Positions 43,186 to 51,620 of a stretch of DNA of 64,000 bases are shown here, piece after piece (position 1 is the stretch's first letter; each line of letters opens with the position of its first letter). Below the pieces are notes generated by a model that was not told where the DNA came from, made no database searches, and was given only the letters and a program-made list of their open reading frames with translations. This DNA comes from Microbacterium keratanolyticum. Its GTDB lineage: Bacteria; Actinomycetota; Actinomycetes; Actinomycetales; Microbacteriaceae. The position numbers and the translations under genes are program-made. The DNA lies in contig NZ_JAFBBQ010000001.1 of NCBI RefSeq assembly GCF_016907255.1, positions 1,426,001-1,490,000 of the forward strand, in the 5' to 3' direction.

Positions 43186-44691
43186 GTGCGACGACAGCTG
43201 ACTCCCTACCCTGATGCTGCCCTGTGCGCGGCTCTCGCCGCCGATCTGGATGCCGCCGACCTGCGATCGGAGCCGCTTCGCGGCGCGTGGGGTGACGACG
43301 CGGATGATGCGTTCGGCCGTGGCATCCGCGGTCCGCTGTTGCGGGCGATCGAAGGTCGTACGGACGCGCTGGCGACCCTGGGCCGCTTCTTCGTCGTGGG
43401 GCTGCCTCAGCCTGCGGATGCTGTGGAGGCGGCGCTTCCGACCGTGGGCCTCGCGGGCCTCGAAGCGCTCGGGCTCGCGTATCGCGAGGATGATGTGGCG
43501 GTGCCGGCGGCGCTTGTGCGGCCGCAGTCGTTCGTCGACGCGGACGGCGTCGGGGAGTGGTGGATCGCGAGCGACCTGGACGAGGTGGCGCTCGGCGGTG
43601 CACTTCCGCCCGACCATGTGCTGGGCGTCGGCGGAGCATCCCGCACCCTCGCGGAGCTGGTCATGCCGGTGCCGGTTGCACGGGCGCTCGACCTCGGAAC
43701 CGGCTGCGGGATTCAGGCGCTGCTCGTCGCCCGGCACGCCACCAACGTCGTCGCCACCGACATCTCGGCGCGGGCGCTCGCCTATGCAGAGATCAATGCG
43801 ATGATCGCGGGCGTCACAACAATCGAGTTCCGCCAGGGAAGCATGTTCGAACCCGTTGCGGGGGAGACCTTCGGGCTGATCGTGTCGAACCCTCCGTTCG
43901 TGATCACTCCGCGTGCCGAGGGCGTTCCGGAGTACGAGTACCGCGATGGTGGACTCGTCGGGGACGCACTGGTGGAGAAGTTCGTTCGTGAGGCGCCTGC
44001 GTTCCTGATTCCCGGAGGGGCCGCACAGCTGCTCGGCAACTGGGAAGCACGCGCGGGAGTGGCCGGAATGGAACGCCTGCGCTCATGGGTCCCGGATGGC
44101 ATCGACGCCTGGGTGATCGAGCGCGAGAGCCTGTCGCCGATCGGCTATGCCGAACTGTGGATCCGCGACGGCGGGACGACACCGCGCGAGCCCGAGTTCG
44201 AACCGCTGCTGGAAGCATGGATCGATGACTTCGCAGGACGCGCTGTCGACGAGATCGGCTTCGGCTACGTGCTGCTGCGCCGACCGAAGGACCCCGCGGC
44301 GCCACCGCTGAGACGCTTCGAGTCGCTGGCCCAGGGCGTCTCCGGTGTCGGGCGCGCGCTGCGCGACGGACTGCGCGGACACGACGCGCTCAACGCGGGC
44401 ATGCCGGAGCGTCTTGTCGTGGCATCCGATGTCACAGAGGCCCGCCACCACCTGCCCGGCGCCGAGAACCCCAGCGTGATCGAGCTGCGTCAGGGCGGCG
44501 GCTTCGCGCGCACCCTTTCGGTGGATTCCGCGCTCGCGGCGTTCGTCGGAGCCTGTGACGGAGAGCTGACGGTCGCGCAGATCGTGGGCGCGCTCGCGGA
44601 CCTGTTCGAGGTGCCGCTCCCCGAACTCTGGGCCGACCTCGAACCGCGGATCCGCGCGCTCGTCGTCGACGGATTCCTCGCCGCGGAGTAG
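43186..44691 (+). CDS. SAM-dependent methyltransferase, PrmC/HemK-like with extra domains
   Basis: 501 aa. The central Rossmann domain (about 150-330) has the SAM loop LDLGTGCGIQALLVAR and the catalytic SNPPFV motif (usually NPPY in N5-glutamine and N6-adenine methylases). An N-terminal helical domain (1-120, DUF7059-like) and a C-terminal domain (about 400-501) that looks like a winged helix flank it. The target may be a protein glutamine or nucleic acid; the F in place of Y in the motif is common to this actinobacterial group. The start is a leaderless GTG. Confidence 0.82.
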   Translation: MRRQLTPYPDAALCAALAADLDAADLRSEPLRGAWGDDADDAFGRGIRGPLLRAIEGRTDALATLGRFFVVGLPQPADAVEAALPTVGLAGLEALGLAYREDDVAVPAALVRPQSFVDADGVGEWWIASDLDEVALGGALPPDHVLGVGGASRTLAELVMPVPVARALDLGTGCGIQALLVARHATNVVATDISARALAYAEINAMIAGVTTIEFRQGSMFEPVAGETFGLIVSNPPFVITPRAEGVPEYEYRDGGLVGDALVEKFVREAPAFLIPGGAAQLLGNWEARAGVAGMERLRSWVPDGIDAWVIERESLSPIGYAELWIRDGGTTPREPEFEPLLEAWIDDFAGRAVDEIGFGYVLLRRPKDPAAPPLRRFESLAQGVSGVGRALRDGLRGHDALNAGMPERLVVASDVTEARHHLPGAENPSVIELRQGGGFARTLSVDSALAAFVGACDGELTVAQIVGALADLFEVPLPELWADLEPRIRALVVDGFLAAE

Positions 44692-44712
44692 ACGGCCGGG
44701 GAATAGTCCGAG

Positions 44713-44741
44713 CCTTCATGCGTTCGCATAGAACATGAAGG
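44713..44741. promoter_or_regulatory. Inverted repeat across the LLM gene start codon
   Basis: CCTTCATG (44713-44720) and CATGAAGG (44734-44741) are eight-bp perfect arms, 13 bp apart. The right arm contains the ATG of the downstream gene. It could be an operator or fold in the RNA to hide the start. No ribosome site is seen upstream of the ATG. Confidence 0.5.
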
Positions 44742-45793
44742 CATTCGGATTCCTCTCGTTCGGGCACTACGGCAACGTGCAGGGTTCGCTGACGCGTACC
44801 GCCGGAGACATGCTGAAGCAGACCATCGAGATCGCCGAGGGCGCCGATGAGATCGGTGTCAATGGCGCGTACGTACGTGTGCACCACTGGGCGAAGCAGG
44901 CAGCATCCCCGATGCCCCTCCTGTCGGCCATGGCAGCACGCACGAAGCGCATCGAGGTCGGCACCGGCGTGATCGACATGCGCTACGAGAACCCGTTCCA
45001 GTTCGCCGAGGAGGCCGCAGCCCTCGACTACATCGCCGACGGCCGGATCGCCCTCGGTGTGAGCCGCGGTTCACCTGAGACCGCGCTGCGCGGGTACGAG
45101 ACCTTCGGCTTCGAGGACGCGGACGACAAGGAGCGCGGCAGCGTGCTCGCCCGCGAGAAGTTCGACCTGTTCCTTCGCGCGATCGAGGGAGAGCGGTTCG
45201 CGCCCGGTGACCCCCGGATGGTCGGAGCCGGTCAGTACCTGCCGGTTGAGCCGCACTCCCCGGGATTGCGGGAGCGGATCTGGTGGGGTTCCGGATCGAG
45301 TGCGACCGCGGGTGAGACGGGCCGTCAGGGACTCAACATGATGAGTTCGACGCTCGTCACCGAGGCGACCGGCGAGCCATTCCACGTGCTGCAGCGGAAG
45401 CAGATCGACATCTTCCGTGCCGCGTTCAAGGAGGCGGGCCACACCCGGCGTCCCCGCGTCTCGGTGAGCCGGAGCGTCTTCCCGCTGATCAGCGACAAAG
45501 ACCGCGCCTACTTCGGTTTGCGCAATGCCGAGAACGGCGATCAGATCGGCGTGATCGACGGGCTGCGCTCGACCTTCGGGAAGACCTATGCGGCGGAACC
45601 CGATGAGCTGATCCGGCAGCTGCGCGAGGACGAGGCGGTCATGGCCGCAGACACACTCATGCTCACGATTCCGAACCAGCTCGGGCCCGAGTACAACCTG
45701 CATGTGCTCGAGTCGTTCGCGAAGTACGTCGCACCAGAACTCGGCTGGAAGCCCAACACAGAGGGACCGGTGCAGGGCGACGCCGTGCCCTGA
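44735..45793 (+). CDS. Luciferase-like (LLM class) flavin-dependent oxidoreductase
   Basis: 352 aa, TIM-barrel bacterial luciferase family. FMNH2- or F420H2-dependent monooxygenases or reductases. KAFGFLSFGHYG at the start, then IDMRYENPFQFAEEAAALDYIADGRIALGVSRGSPE, which is the usual substrate/flavin strand, and WWGSGSSATAGETGRQGLNMMSS. Cofactor and substrate cannot be separated by eye. No obvious neighbours in the same pathway. The start is unusual in having the inverted repeat rather than a ribosome site. Confidence 0.85.
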   Translation: MKAFGFLSFGHYGNVQGSLTRTAGDMLKQTIEIAEGADEIGVNGAYVRVHHWAKQAASPMPLLSAMAARTKRIEVGTGVIDMRYENPFQFAEEAAALDYIADGRIALGVSRGSPETALRGYETFGFEDADDKERGSVLAREKFDLFLRAIEGERFAPGDPRMVGAGQYLPVEPHSPGLRERIWWGSGSSATAGETGRQGLNMMSSTLVTEATGEPFHVLQRKQIDIFRAAFKEAGHTRRPRVSVSRSVFPLISDKDRAYFGLRNAENGDQIGVIDGLRSTFGKTYAAEPDELIRQLREDEAVMAADTLMLTIPNQLGPEYNLHVLESFAKYVAPELGWKPNTEGPVQGDAVP

Positions 45794-45867
45794 CAACTTC
45801 AGATCGCGCACCGAGCGAGCAATCCACGTATGAGTTCGTGGACGGGTGGGAACTCAGCAAAAGGCAG

Positions 45868-45882
45868 AGCCATATATTGGCT
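45868..45882 (+). promoter_or_regulatory. AGCCA-TATAT-TGGCT inverted repeat upstream of the Tat protein gene
   Basis: A five-bp inverted repeat around TATAT, AT-rich in a GC-rich region, 28 bp before the start codon. TATATT within it could be the -10 and the repeat an operator. Confidence 0.4.
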
Positions 45883-45910
45883 GATCGCCCCCCTGAGTAT
45901 TGAGGAACTC

Positions 45911-46522
45911 ATGACCCACGAACGACCCCAGAATCCGACTCTCACCCGCCGTACCCTCGTACGCGCGGGCGCCTGGTCGGTACCCGTGATTGCGGTCGCC
46001 GCATCGACCCCCCTGGCCGCTGCTTCGACCGAGCCCACGGCGGCCACGATGACCATCACCTCTACTGGGTCGACAACGCCTGGAAATGGACGGGGCATCG
46101 GCGTCTTCGGAAACCCGAACCAGGTCAGGATGGTGCAGGCACCTTACTCCTTCCCATCGCTGCTCGACGTGACGAATGGCTCGATTCCGCGGACGCTGGT
46201 GAGTGCCACGGCGGTGATCAGTGGGCCGATGAGCTTCAACGGACCCAAATACGGGTCACTGGCGGTGGCGGGGGTGGGTGCTGCGGAGAGCACCATCTCC
46301 GTGCAGGCGCCGATGACGGCCGGCTTCGGGGGAACGACCTCCATTGCGAACCTTGCGACGCCGATGGCGGTGAATGAGACGCGGCAATTTGGGGTCGCTT
46401 TTGCGTGGGCGGGCAGTGCCCCTGCCTCTGGCGCGAGCTACGATACGTCCGTCCATTACACCCTGACCTTCGACGACAACTCGACGGTCAGTCTCTCTGG
46501 CGCGGTGAGCTTCATCTTCTAA
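45911..46522 (+). CDS. Tat-exported protein, function unknown
   Basis: 203 aa from an ATG with GAGGA upstream. A twin-arginine signal is clear: LTRRTLVRAGAWSVPVIAVAASTPLAAAS, with cleavage probably after an Ala-x-Ala near residue 38. The mature domain of about 160 aa is rich in Thr, Ser, Ala and Gly with alternating hydrophobic residues, like a beta-sandwich; no Cys and no catalytic motif seen. Probably a secreted or surface-associated protein. Bacteria use Tat for proteins folded in the cytoplasm. Confidence 0.78.
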   Translation: MTHERPQNPTLTRRTLVRAGAWSVPVIAVAASTPLAAASTEPTAATMTITSTGSTTPGNGRGIGVFGNPNQVRMVQAPYSFPSLLDVTNGSIPRTLVSATAVISGPMSFNGPKYGSLAVAGVGAAESTISVQAPMTAGFGGTTSIANLATPMAVNETRQFGVAFAWAGSAPASGASYDTSVHYTLTFDDNSTVSLSGAVSFIF

Positions 46523-46619
46523 GTCGGCGGGACTGCTCGAGGTCAGATCTGACCGAGTTGCTCAGCGTCGGAGCTCACACGTCCAGCCGATGCGTTTTGA
46601 GCCTCATGGCCATACCGCG

Positions 46620-46949
46620 TCAGCCGATCTGCTCCCAGCGTCCCTCGGTGAAGACACCGGACTCGAGTTCGGCGATCGCCGACAGCACTTCGTCGCGGGT
46701 GAGCACATACTCGGCGGGGTAGTCGACGGCCTGCCCGCCGACGGTCAGATCGACGGTGTCATCGTCATCGTCGGGCTCGGTCGAGGTCAGAGCGTTCGCG
46801 ATGCGCTGACCGGAATCGCGCGTGGCTGTCACGATGAACTGCTCCGGCCCGCCGCCGATCATGACCTCCCACCCGGAGATCTCGCGGGTGACGAGTGTGT
46901 GCGTCTGGCCGTCGAGCTCGTCGATGCCCCAGGAGTCGGTCGCCGTCAT
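46620..46949 (-). CDS. Small acidic protein, function unknown
   Basis: 109 aa, no signal peptide or membrane helix. Contains a run of Asp residues (TEPDDDDDTVDL). The N-terminal half (TLVTREISGWEVMIGGG) and C-terminal (LTRDEVLSAIAELE) look folded. Its ATG overlaps the stop of the GNAT gene upstream, so the two are likely cotranscribed. I do not recognise the family; immunity-type proteins have similar size, but nothing supports that here. Confidence 0.65.
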   Translation of the reverse strand: MTATDSWGIDELDGQTHTLVTREISGWEVMIGGGPEQFIVTATRDSGQRIANALTSTEPDDDDDTVDLTVGGQAVDYPAEYVLTRDEVLSAIAELESGVFTEGRWEQIG

Positions 46950-47434
46950 GCGCTCAGTCTCGCAGGATCATCCGGATTCGGCCCCAGGGAGTTCGTCATG
47001 AAGACGCTGTGCGGGTCGTCGGTGTAGTCCCCGAACGGCGCGCATTCGATGAAACCGGCGCGGGCGTACAGTGCGCGCGCCGCAGAGAAGAACTCCATGC
47101 TTCCGGTCTCCAGCGACACCTGAGCGACTCCGCGACGGCGGGCATCGTCGAGCGCGTGTGCGAGCAGGCGTGAGGCGACGCCCTGCCCTCGTCGTGCGGG
47201 TGCGGTGCGCATGCTCTTCAGCTCCTCGTGGTCTGCATCGATTCCGGCGAGGGCGACCGTTCCGATGATCTGCTCGCCGTCGCGGGCCACCCACATACGC
47301 ACATGGGGCTGCTGCAGAGCGCTGAGATCGAATGCATGTCGGCTCTCGGCGGGTGCGGTGGGGGTGAGGTCGTCCAGATGCTCCTGCAGGAATCGCGCGA
47401 GGTCCGGGTCGGCGAAGTCGGCGACGGCGATCAT
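46946..47434 (-). CDS. GNAT family N-acetyltransferase
   Basis: 162 aa from MIAVADF; upstream starts in frame lack support. The acetyl-CoA binding motif A is in LKSMRTAPARRGQGVASRLLAHAL (R-G-Q-G-V-A), followed by VSLETGSMEFFSAARALYARAGF, the motif B region. The substrate is unknown; the family includes MarR-fused and amino-acid or amine acetyltransferases. It is operon-coupled with the small acidic protein downstream. Confidence 0.88.
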   Translation of the reverse strand: MIAVADFADPDLARFLQEHLDDLTPTAPAESRHAFDLSALQQPHVRMWVARDGEQIIGTVALAGIDADHEELKSMRTAPARRGQGVASRLLAHALDDARRRGVAQVSLETGSMEFFSAARALYARAGFIECAPFGDYTDDPHSVFMTNSLGPNPDDPARLSA

Positions 47435-47444
47435 GCAGACCACC

Positions 47445-48677
47445 CTAGGGGGCGGGCACCCGTGCGCGCTGCGCCGCGGCATCCGGATCGGGTTGCGCTG
47501 CCACCAGGCGCGCGATGGGTCCGAGCACCGCGCGAACTGTCAGCATCCGCGTGATCGTCTCGCGCATCCAGGCGATCAGTCGCCCGCGTCGGAACATGAG
47601 GCGCGCGAGCATGCGGGAGTTGTCTTGCGCAGATTCGACGCGGGGCTTCTGCACGCGCTCCCACTCTTCAAGAACGGGTTGCAGCGTCGAGCGGTCGGTG
47701 TCGCGCAGCATCCGCCCCAGAGTCCACGCGGACTCGATTGCCATCCCGGCGCCGATGCCGGCGGTGGGCAGGAATCCTGCGGCCGCGTCGCCGAGCAGCA
47801 CCGCGCCCGGGGTGACCCAGCGCTCCGCGCGGACGTCGGTCAGCGCCCAGTAGTACGGATCGGGGCTCGCCACGACGCCGTCGAGCACGGCACGCAGGCG
47901 CTCGCCCATCTCGGGTGCCGCGGCGCGCACGCGTTCCGCGAACTCGGGCAGACCGACGGCGGTGTCGTGGTTCGAGCCGCCGAGGAAGACGCCGAGGCGG
48001 CCTCGCACGGGGTACGCGCCGAGGAAGAAGCCGTCGCCCCAGACCTCTTCGCCCAGATCGGTGACGCCCGCCGGATCGACCCAGGAGACCCAGCCGCCCC
48101 AGCCCGTGTCGACGCGCGAGACCTCTCCCGTGTCGAGCAGTTCGCGTGTACGGGAGTTCAGTCCCTCCGCCACGACGACAAGGTCGAAGGATGCCTCCGT
48201 CGGGCTCTCGTCGGTCGCGAAGCGCACGTCGGTCGTGTTGCCCATCTGCGCCACGGCCTCGATGGTGGTGCCGAAGGCGACCGGGCATCCGTCGGACGTG
48301 AGCACTTCGAGGAGCGCGCCGCGATCGATGCCCCGGTACTCGCCGTGCATCGCCAGCAGGGCGCTGAAGTCGTCGGATCGCATCAGTCGCCCGCGATGCG
48401 AGCGCGCCGCGTATGTCGCGATGGGAGTGCTGCGGGCGACGTAGTCGTCGTGGCATCCGATTTCGTCGAAGGCCGCATCGACCATCGGCATGAGGGCGAG
48501 CATGTAGCCCGGGTGAGCCATCTGCGGCATCCGTTCGATGAGCACCGGATGCAGTCCCTGTCGGCGCAGCAGAGCCGCGAGGGTGAGCCCGGCGATGCCC
48601 GCGCCGGCGATCAGAACGCGGAGGCGATCGTCGTGCTGGGCATCGATCTGGACGGACAAGGGGGTGGCGGTGAGCAT
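47445..48677 (-). CDS. FAD-dependent monooxygenase (PHBH-like)
   Basis: 410 aa. The Rossmann motif VLIAGAGIAGLTLAALLRRQG binds the FAD ADP part; VLLGDAAAGFLPTAGIGAGMAIESA is the second flavin-binding (GD) motif. A substrate domain occupies the middle. Aromatic hydroxylases or drug-modifying flavin monooxygenases have this layout. It is divergent from a TetR gene with two operator palindromes between them, so it is probably induced by its substrate. ATG chosen on AAAGGAGATTCC; the frame running on upstream is open through the TetR gene by chance. Confidence 0.9.
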   Translation of the reverse strand: MLTATPLSVQIDAQHDDRLRVLIAGAGIAGLTLAALLRRQGLHPVLIERMPQMAHPGYMLALMPMVDAAFDEIGCHDDYVARSTPIATYAARSHRGRLMRSDDFSALLAMHGEYRGIDRGALLEVLTSDGCPVAFGTTIEAVAQMGNTTDVRFATDESPTEASFDLVVVAEGLNSRTRELLDTGEVSRVDTGWGGWVSWVDPAGVTDLGEEVWGDGFFLGAYPVRGRLGVFLGGSNHDTAVGLPEFAERVRAAAPEMGERLRAVLDGVVASPDPYYWALTDVRAERWVTPGAVLLGDAAAGFLPTAGIGAGMAIESAWTLGRMLRDTDRSTLQPVLEEWERVQKPRVESAQDNSRMLARLMFRRGRLIAWMRETITRMLTVRAVLGPIARLVAAQPDPDAAAQRARVPAP

Positions 48678-48686
48678 GGAATCTCC

Positions 48687-48706
48687 TTTGGACCGGGTGG
48701 TCCAAA
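48687..48706. promoter_or_regulatory. TetR operator 1
   Basis: TTTGGACC and GGTCCAAA arms around GGGT form a near-symmetrical 20-bp palindrome directly upstream of the monooxygenase ribosome site. It shares its core with operator 2. Confidence 0.85.
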
Positions 48707-48719
48707 ATATACGCACATC

Positions 48720-48735
48720 TGGACTGGGTGGTCCA
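48720..48735. promoter_or_regulatory. TetR operator 2
   Basis: TGGAC and GTCCA arms around TGGGTG, the same core as operator 1 (TGGAC-CGGGTG-GTCCA), centre to centre 31 bp. It ends just before the -10 box TAGGCT (48737-48742) of the regulator gene, so binding would block that promoter. Confidence 0.85.
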
Positions 48736-48749
48736 GTAGGCTGTGGAGG

Positions 48750-49379
48750 ATGACAGAGACACCCGGGCACCGCATTCGCGATCAGCGGCTCGACACCCTC
48801 GTGCGTGCGACAGTCGACGAGATCTCGCGCGTCGGCATCGAGGGCGCCTCCCTGAACCGGATCATCGGTGCGGCGGGGATGAGCAAGAGCTCCTTCTACC
48901 ACTTCGTCGATTCGAAGGCTGCGCTCATCGACCTCGTGACGCAGAGTCTGCTCGACGATGTGGCGCGCCGCTGGACCGCCCCCGCGGCCGAGAGCTTCGC
49001 GGGCGACGACTTCTGGGAGCGCGTCGATGTCGTGCTGGCGGAACTTGCAGAGGTGAGCGTGGCGGATGCTGCGCTGCAGCGTCTCGGCGATCTCTTCGCT
49101 GCGCAGCCCGACGGTGCCGTGGGGGTGCAGCAGCAGTTTCTTGCGAGCGTCGGTCGCTGGGTGCACGACGTTCTCGGCGCCGGGAGGCGCGCGGGACAGG
49201 TGCGCGATGATCTGCCCCTCGATCTTCAGGCGCAGATCGTCTTCGCGGTCCTGCGCACCGTCGATCAGTGGGTGCTCGCGCACGGAGGGCATCGGGGCGC
49301 TGACGTCGGCATCGACGAGACCGAACCTGCTCGACTGCTGCGCCGTCTTCTGCGTCGGGAAGACCGGTCCGCGGTGTGA
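48750..49379 (+). CDS. TetR family transcriptional regulator
   Basis: 209 aa. The N-terminal helix-turn-helix shows TLVRATVDEISRVGIEGASLNRII and GMSKSSFYHFVDSKAALIDL, the standard TetR DNA-recognition pattern. The C-terminal ligand domain is less conserved. A -10 box TAGGCT seven bases before the ATG suggests a leaderless mRNA. It probably represses itself and the divergent monooxygenase through the twin operators. Long frames upstream in this reading frame were rejected because they cross the monooxygenase gene. Confidence 0.92.
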   Translation: MTETPGHRIRDQRLDTLVRATVDEISRVGIEGASLNRIIGAAGMSKSSFYHFVDSKAALIDLVTQSLLDDVARRWTAPAAESFAGDDFWERVDVVLAELAEVSVADAALQRLGDLFAAQPDGAVGVQQQFLASVGRWVHDVLGAGRRAGQVRDDLPLDLQAQIVFAVLRTVDQWVLAHGGHRGADVGIDETEPARLLRRLLRREDRSAV

Positions 49380-49391
49380 GATCCTGCCGGA

Positions 49392-51182
49392 CTACACCTC
49401 TCCGGGAGGGCCGAAGAGGCCCTGCCCGTGCGTGTTGAGCAGGTCGTAGGCCTGCCCGAAGGTCTGCGGGATCTCTTCGTCGGGCATCCCGAAGCGAGCG
49501 AGAAGCAGTCCGAGGAGTCCGTGCGCGGGCGGGGTCAGCGGCTTGGTCTTATGCGCGTGTGCCGGATGCGGCGGTGTCGCCTGGGGGTTGGTCGGGGTGA
49601 AGGCCGGTGTGGTCTCGGGCCAGTCGGCCGGATGCCGCGGCTTGTCCAGGTTCACGACGCTGAACAGGTCGTTCGCCGTCGCGTCCCGGCGAGTCAGTGG
49701 CTTGAGACCGTGCAGTCGGCTCAGCGTTGCGATGACGGCGCCGTGGTGCATCTCGTCGTTGATCACGGTGCCTCGCCGGGTGTAGGCCGAGACGGCGATC
49801 GCCGGCACGCGGCATCCGAGTCGATCGAACTCGAACCCCATCTCGCCCGGGTCATCGCCGACGACCGGGGGAGTGGCTGCCGGCGGAACGACGTGGTCGT
49901 AGCATCCGCCGTGTTCATCGAACGTGATCAGGAAGAGAGTGTTGAGGGCGTTGGACCCCTTGGGGGTCTTGCTCAGCCGGATGGCGTCGTAGACCTCGTG
50001 CACCAGCTGGTCACCGGCACGCACGTCGGAGTGCGCGCTGTTGATGACCATCTCGCCGTTGACCTCGCTCTCGTGCAGCTTGCCGAACGGCGGGTGGAAA
50101 TCGTTGTGGTTGTAGACCATGCGCGGTTCGATGAACGCGTAGACAGGGAGGGTGCCGTTCTCGACGTCGGCGTAGAAGTCCTCCATCGTGCCGAAGTGGT
50201 CGGTCTTCCAGTACTGCTCCAGCACGGGCGCGTGCAGGACGCCCGTGTAAGAGACCATCTGCAGCTTGTCGATGTAGATCTTCCAGCTGAGACCGGCCTC
50301 TTCCAGGCGGTTGAAGATCGTCGGCTCGGGCTTGGCATCGAGCCACTTGTCGTAGCCGCCGCCGTGCTTGTTCGTCACGAAGCCGTGCGAGGTGGACGCG
50401 TGAAAGAACGAGCGATTGCAGAAGGTCTGCGACGGCACCGCGGCGAACCAGTTGTCGAACACCGCGAATTCACGGGCGAGCGTCGACAGCGTCGGAAGCA
50501 TCTCGGGCGAGAACGAGCCCATGATGTGGCGGGCCGCATCGATCGAGGGCTCGACGCCCTTCTTCAACCGCGTGTAGTTGATGATGTAGTCGTGCAGGAA
50601 GCCACCCATGGTGGCCTGCTCGCCGTTCTGCGGTGTGTTGAACGGATGCTTCATACCTTCGACGAACAACGCCGCGTTGGTGGCGGGCTCGACGGTGTTG
50701 AAGATCTGGGTGTTGACGTGCGGGTACTCCTCGCCCGGGTCGGGGTCGGGCCAGCCCATGATCGTGTCGGTCGGACCCTCGTAGATGTGCGCGGGAACCC
50801 AGGTCACGCCGTCGGGCGCGAAGTTGCCGTAGTCGCCGAAGGCGAGCCCGTTGAAGGTCTGCCCTTTCGGGAGGTTCTTGCTCGTGTAGAGGTAGCCGAG
50901 CAGGTTGTCGAAGGAGCGGTTCTCGCCCATGAGGACCACGATGTGGTCGAAGCCGGGCACGTGCCGGGGAGAGAGTGCACCGAAATCGTGCTGTGCTTCG
51001 AGGAAGCCCTCGCGGTGGCCGATGGATGCCCCGATGGCCGCGCCGCCGACACCGCCGACCGCTGCACCGGCAGCGGCGATGCCGCCGAACTTGAAGAAGT
51101 CGCGGCGCGAGGTCTTCTTCGCGGATGCGTCGGCAGCGGCGTCTTCGCCGGTGGTGTCGTTGTCGCGCGGGGGCGTGGTCAT
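49392..51182 (-). CDS. Tat-exported phosphoesterase, phospholipase C-like
   Basis: 596 aa. Tat signal SRRDFFKFGGIAAAGAAVGG, so exported folded. The alkaline phosphatase-superfamily core begins with HIVVLMGENRSFDNLLGYLY, where the Asn-Arg-Ser-Phe-Asp segment is the family motif of bacterial phospholipases C and acid phosphatases (PF04185), and FDEHGGCYDHVVPP closes the metal site. It resembles PlcA-type enzymes of mycobacteria but is a group member only; substrate is not assigned. It converges with the TetR gene at 49379, 12 bp apart. Confidence 0.88.
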   Translation of the reverse strand: MTTPPRDNDTTGEDAAADASAKKTSRRDFFKFGGIAAAGAAVGGVGGAAIGASIGHREGFLEAQHDFGALSPRHVPGFDHIVVLMGENRSFDNLLGYLYTSKNLPKGQTFNGLAFGDYGNFAPDGVTWVPAHIYEGPTDTIMGWPDPDPGEEYPHVNTQIFNTVEPATNAALFVEGMKHPFNTPQNGEQATMGGFLHDYIINYTRLKKGVEPSIDAARHIMGSFSPEMLPTLSTLAREFAVFDNWFAAVPSQTFCNRSFFHASTSHGFVTNKHGGGYDKWLDAKPEPTIFNRLEEAGLSWKIYIDKLQMVSYTGVLHAPVLEQYWKTDHFGTMEDFYADVENGTLPVYAFIEPRMVYNHNDFHPPFGKLHESEVNGEMVINSAHSDVRAGDQLVHEVYDAIRLSKTPKGSNALNTLFLITFDEHGGCYDHVVPPAATPPVVGDDPGEMGFEFDRLGCRVPAIAVSAYTRRGTVINDEMHHGAVIATLSRLHGLKPLTRRDATANDLFSVVNLDKPRHPADWPETTPAFTPTNPQATPPHPAHAHKTKPLTPPAHGLLGLLLARFGMPDEEIPQTFGQAYDLLNTHGQGLFGPPGEV

Positions 51183-51238
51183 GGGCAGATTCTATTGAGT
51201 GCGCGGAGGCAGGGGGTGCGCGTCTGAGCGAGGTCGCC

Positions 51239-51244
51239 TAGGGT
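51239..51244 (+). promoter_or_regulatory. -10 box of a predicted leaderless promoter
   Basis: TAGGGT, seven bases, then the GTG start codon at 51252; this places the start there rather than at the GTG inside the box at 51243. Confidence 0.6.
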
Positions 51245-51251
51245 GGGGCGC

Positions 51252-51545
51252 GTGAGCGAACTCGATGACACCACCGTCGCCGGACGCGTCCGTGCCGTGC
51301 AGCAGGAGTACGCCGCGAAGCAGAATCGCTTCTTCATCCTCTTCGCGATCATCGAGGGTGGGTTGCTCGCCCTCCTCGGAGTGCTCATCTACGGCGTCGA
51401 GGTGATCGATCCGGATGTCGGCCTGTGGATCCTGCTCGGCGTCGCGGCCATCGGAGGGTTCACGATGATGGCCCTGCTGATGCGGCTGATGACGCAGCGC
51501 AATACCGCCGTCGACCAGGCACGCGGCGTGACGCCGCTGACCTGA
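51252..51545 (+). CDS. Small two-helix membrane protein, function unknown
   Basis: 97 aa. Two hydrophobic helices (about 27-48 and 56-78) separated by a short acidic loop (VEVIDPDVG), with a charged N-terminus containing VQQEYAAKQNRF. No known family recognised. It is divergent from the phospholipase-like gene and lies 75 bp before the cca gene. Start chosen on the leaderless promoter. Confidence 0.65.
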   Translation: MSELDDTTVAGRVRAVQQEYAAKQNRFFILFAIIEGGLLALLGVLIYGVEVIDPDVGLWILLGVAAIGGFTMMALLMRLMTQRNTAVDQARGVTPLT

Positions 51546-51607
51546 TCCTGGCGGATCGACTTCGCCGGGACGCATCCGCCCGACGGGTGCGCACGGCGAG
51601 ACCCCGG

Positions 51608-51613
51608 TACGCT
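51608..51613 (+). promoter_or_regulatory. -10 box of a predicted leaderless promoter for cca
   Basis: TACGCT, seven bases, then ATG at 51621. Supports the longer start of the cca gene. Confidence 0.6.
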
Positions 51614-51620
51614 GGAATCC

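Noticed and set aside
46620..46949. Toxin-antitoxin or immunity gene
   Set aside because: Size fits but no partner toxin gene or family motif is present; the neighbour is a GNAT of single-domain form in coupled order, not clearly a TacT-type pair with a DNA-binding antitoxin.
47205..48749. Long N-terminal extension of the TetR gene
   Set aside because: The frame is open only because it crosses the GC-rich monooxygenase gene; the TetR domain begins at 48750 with its own -10 box.
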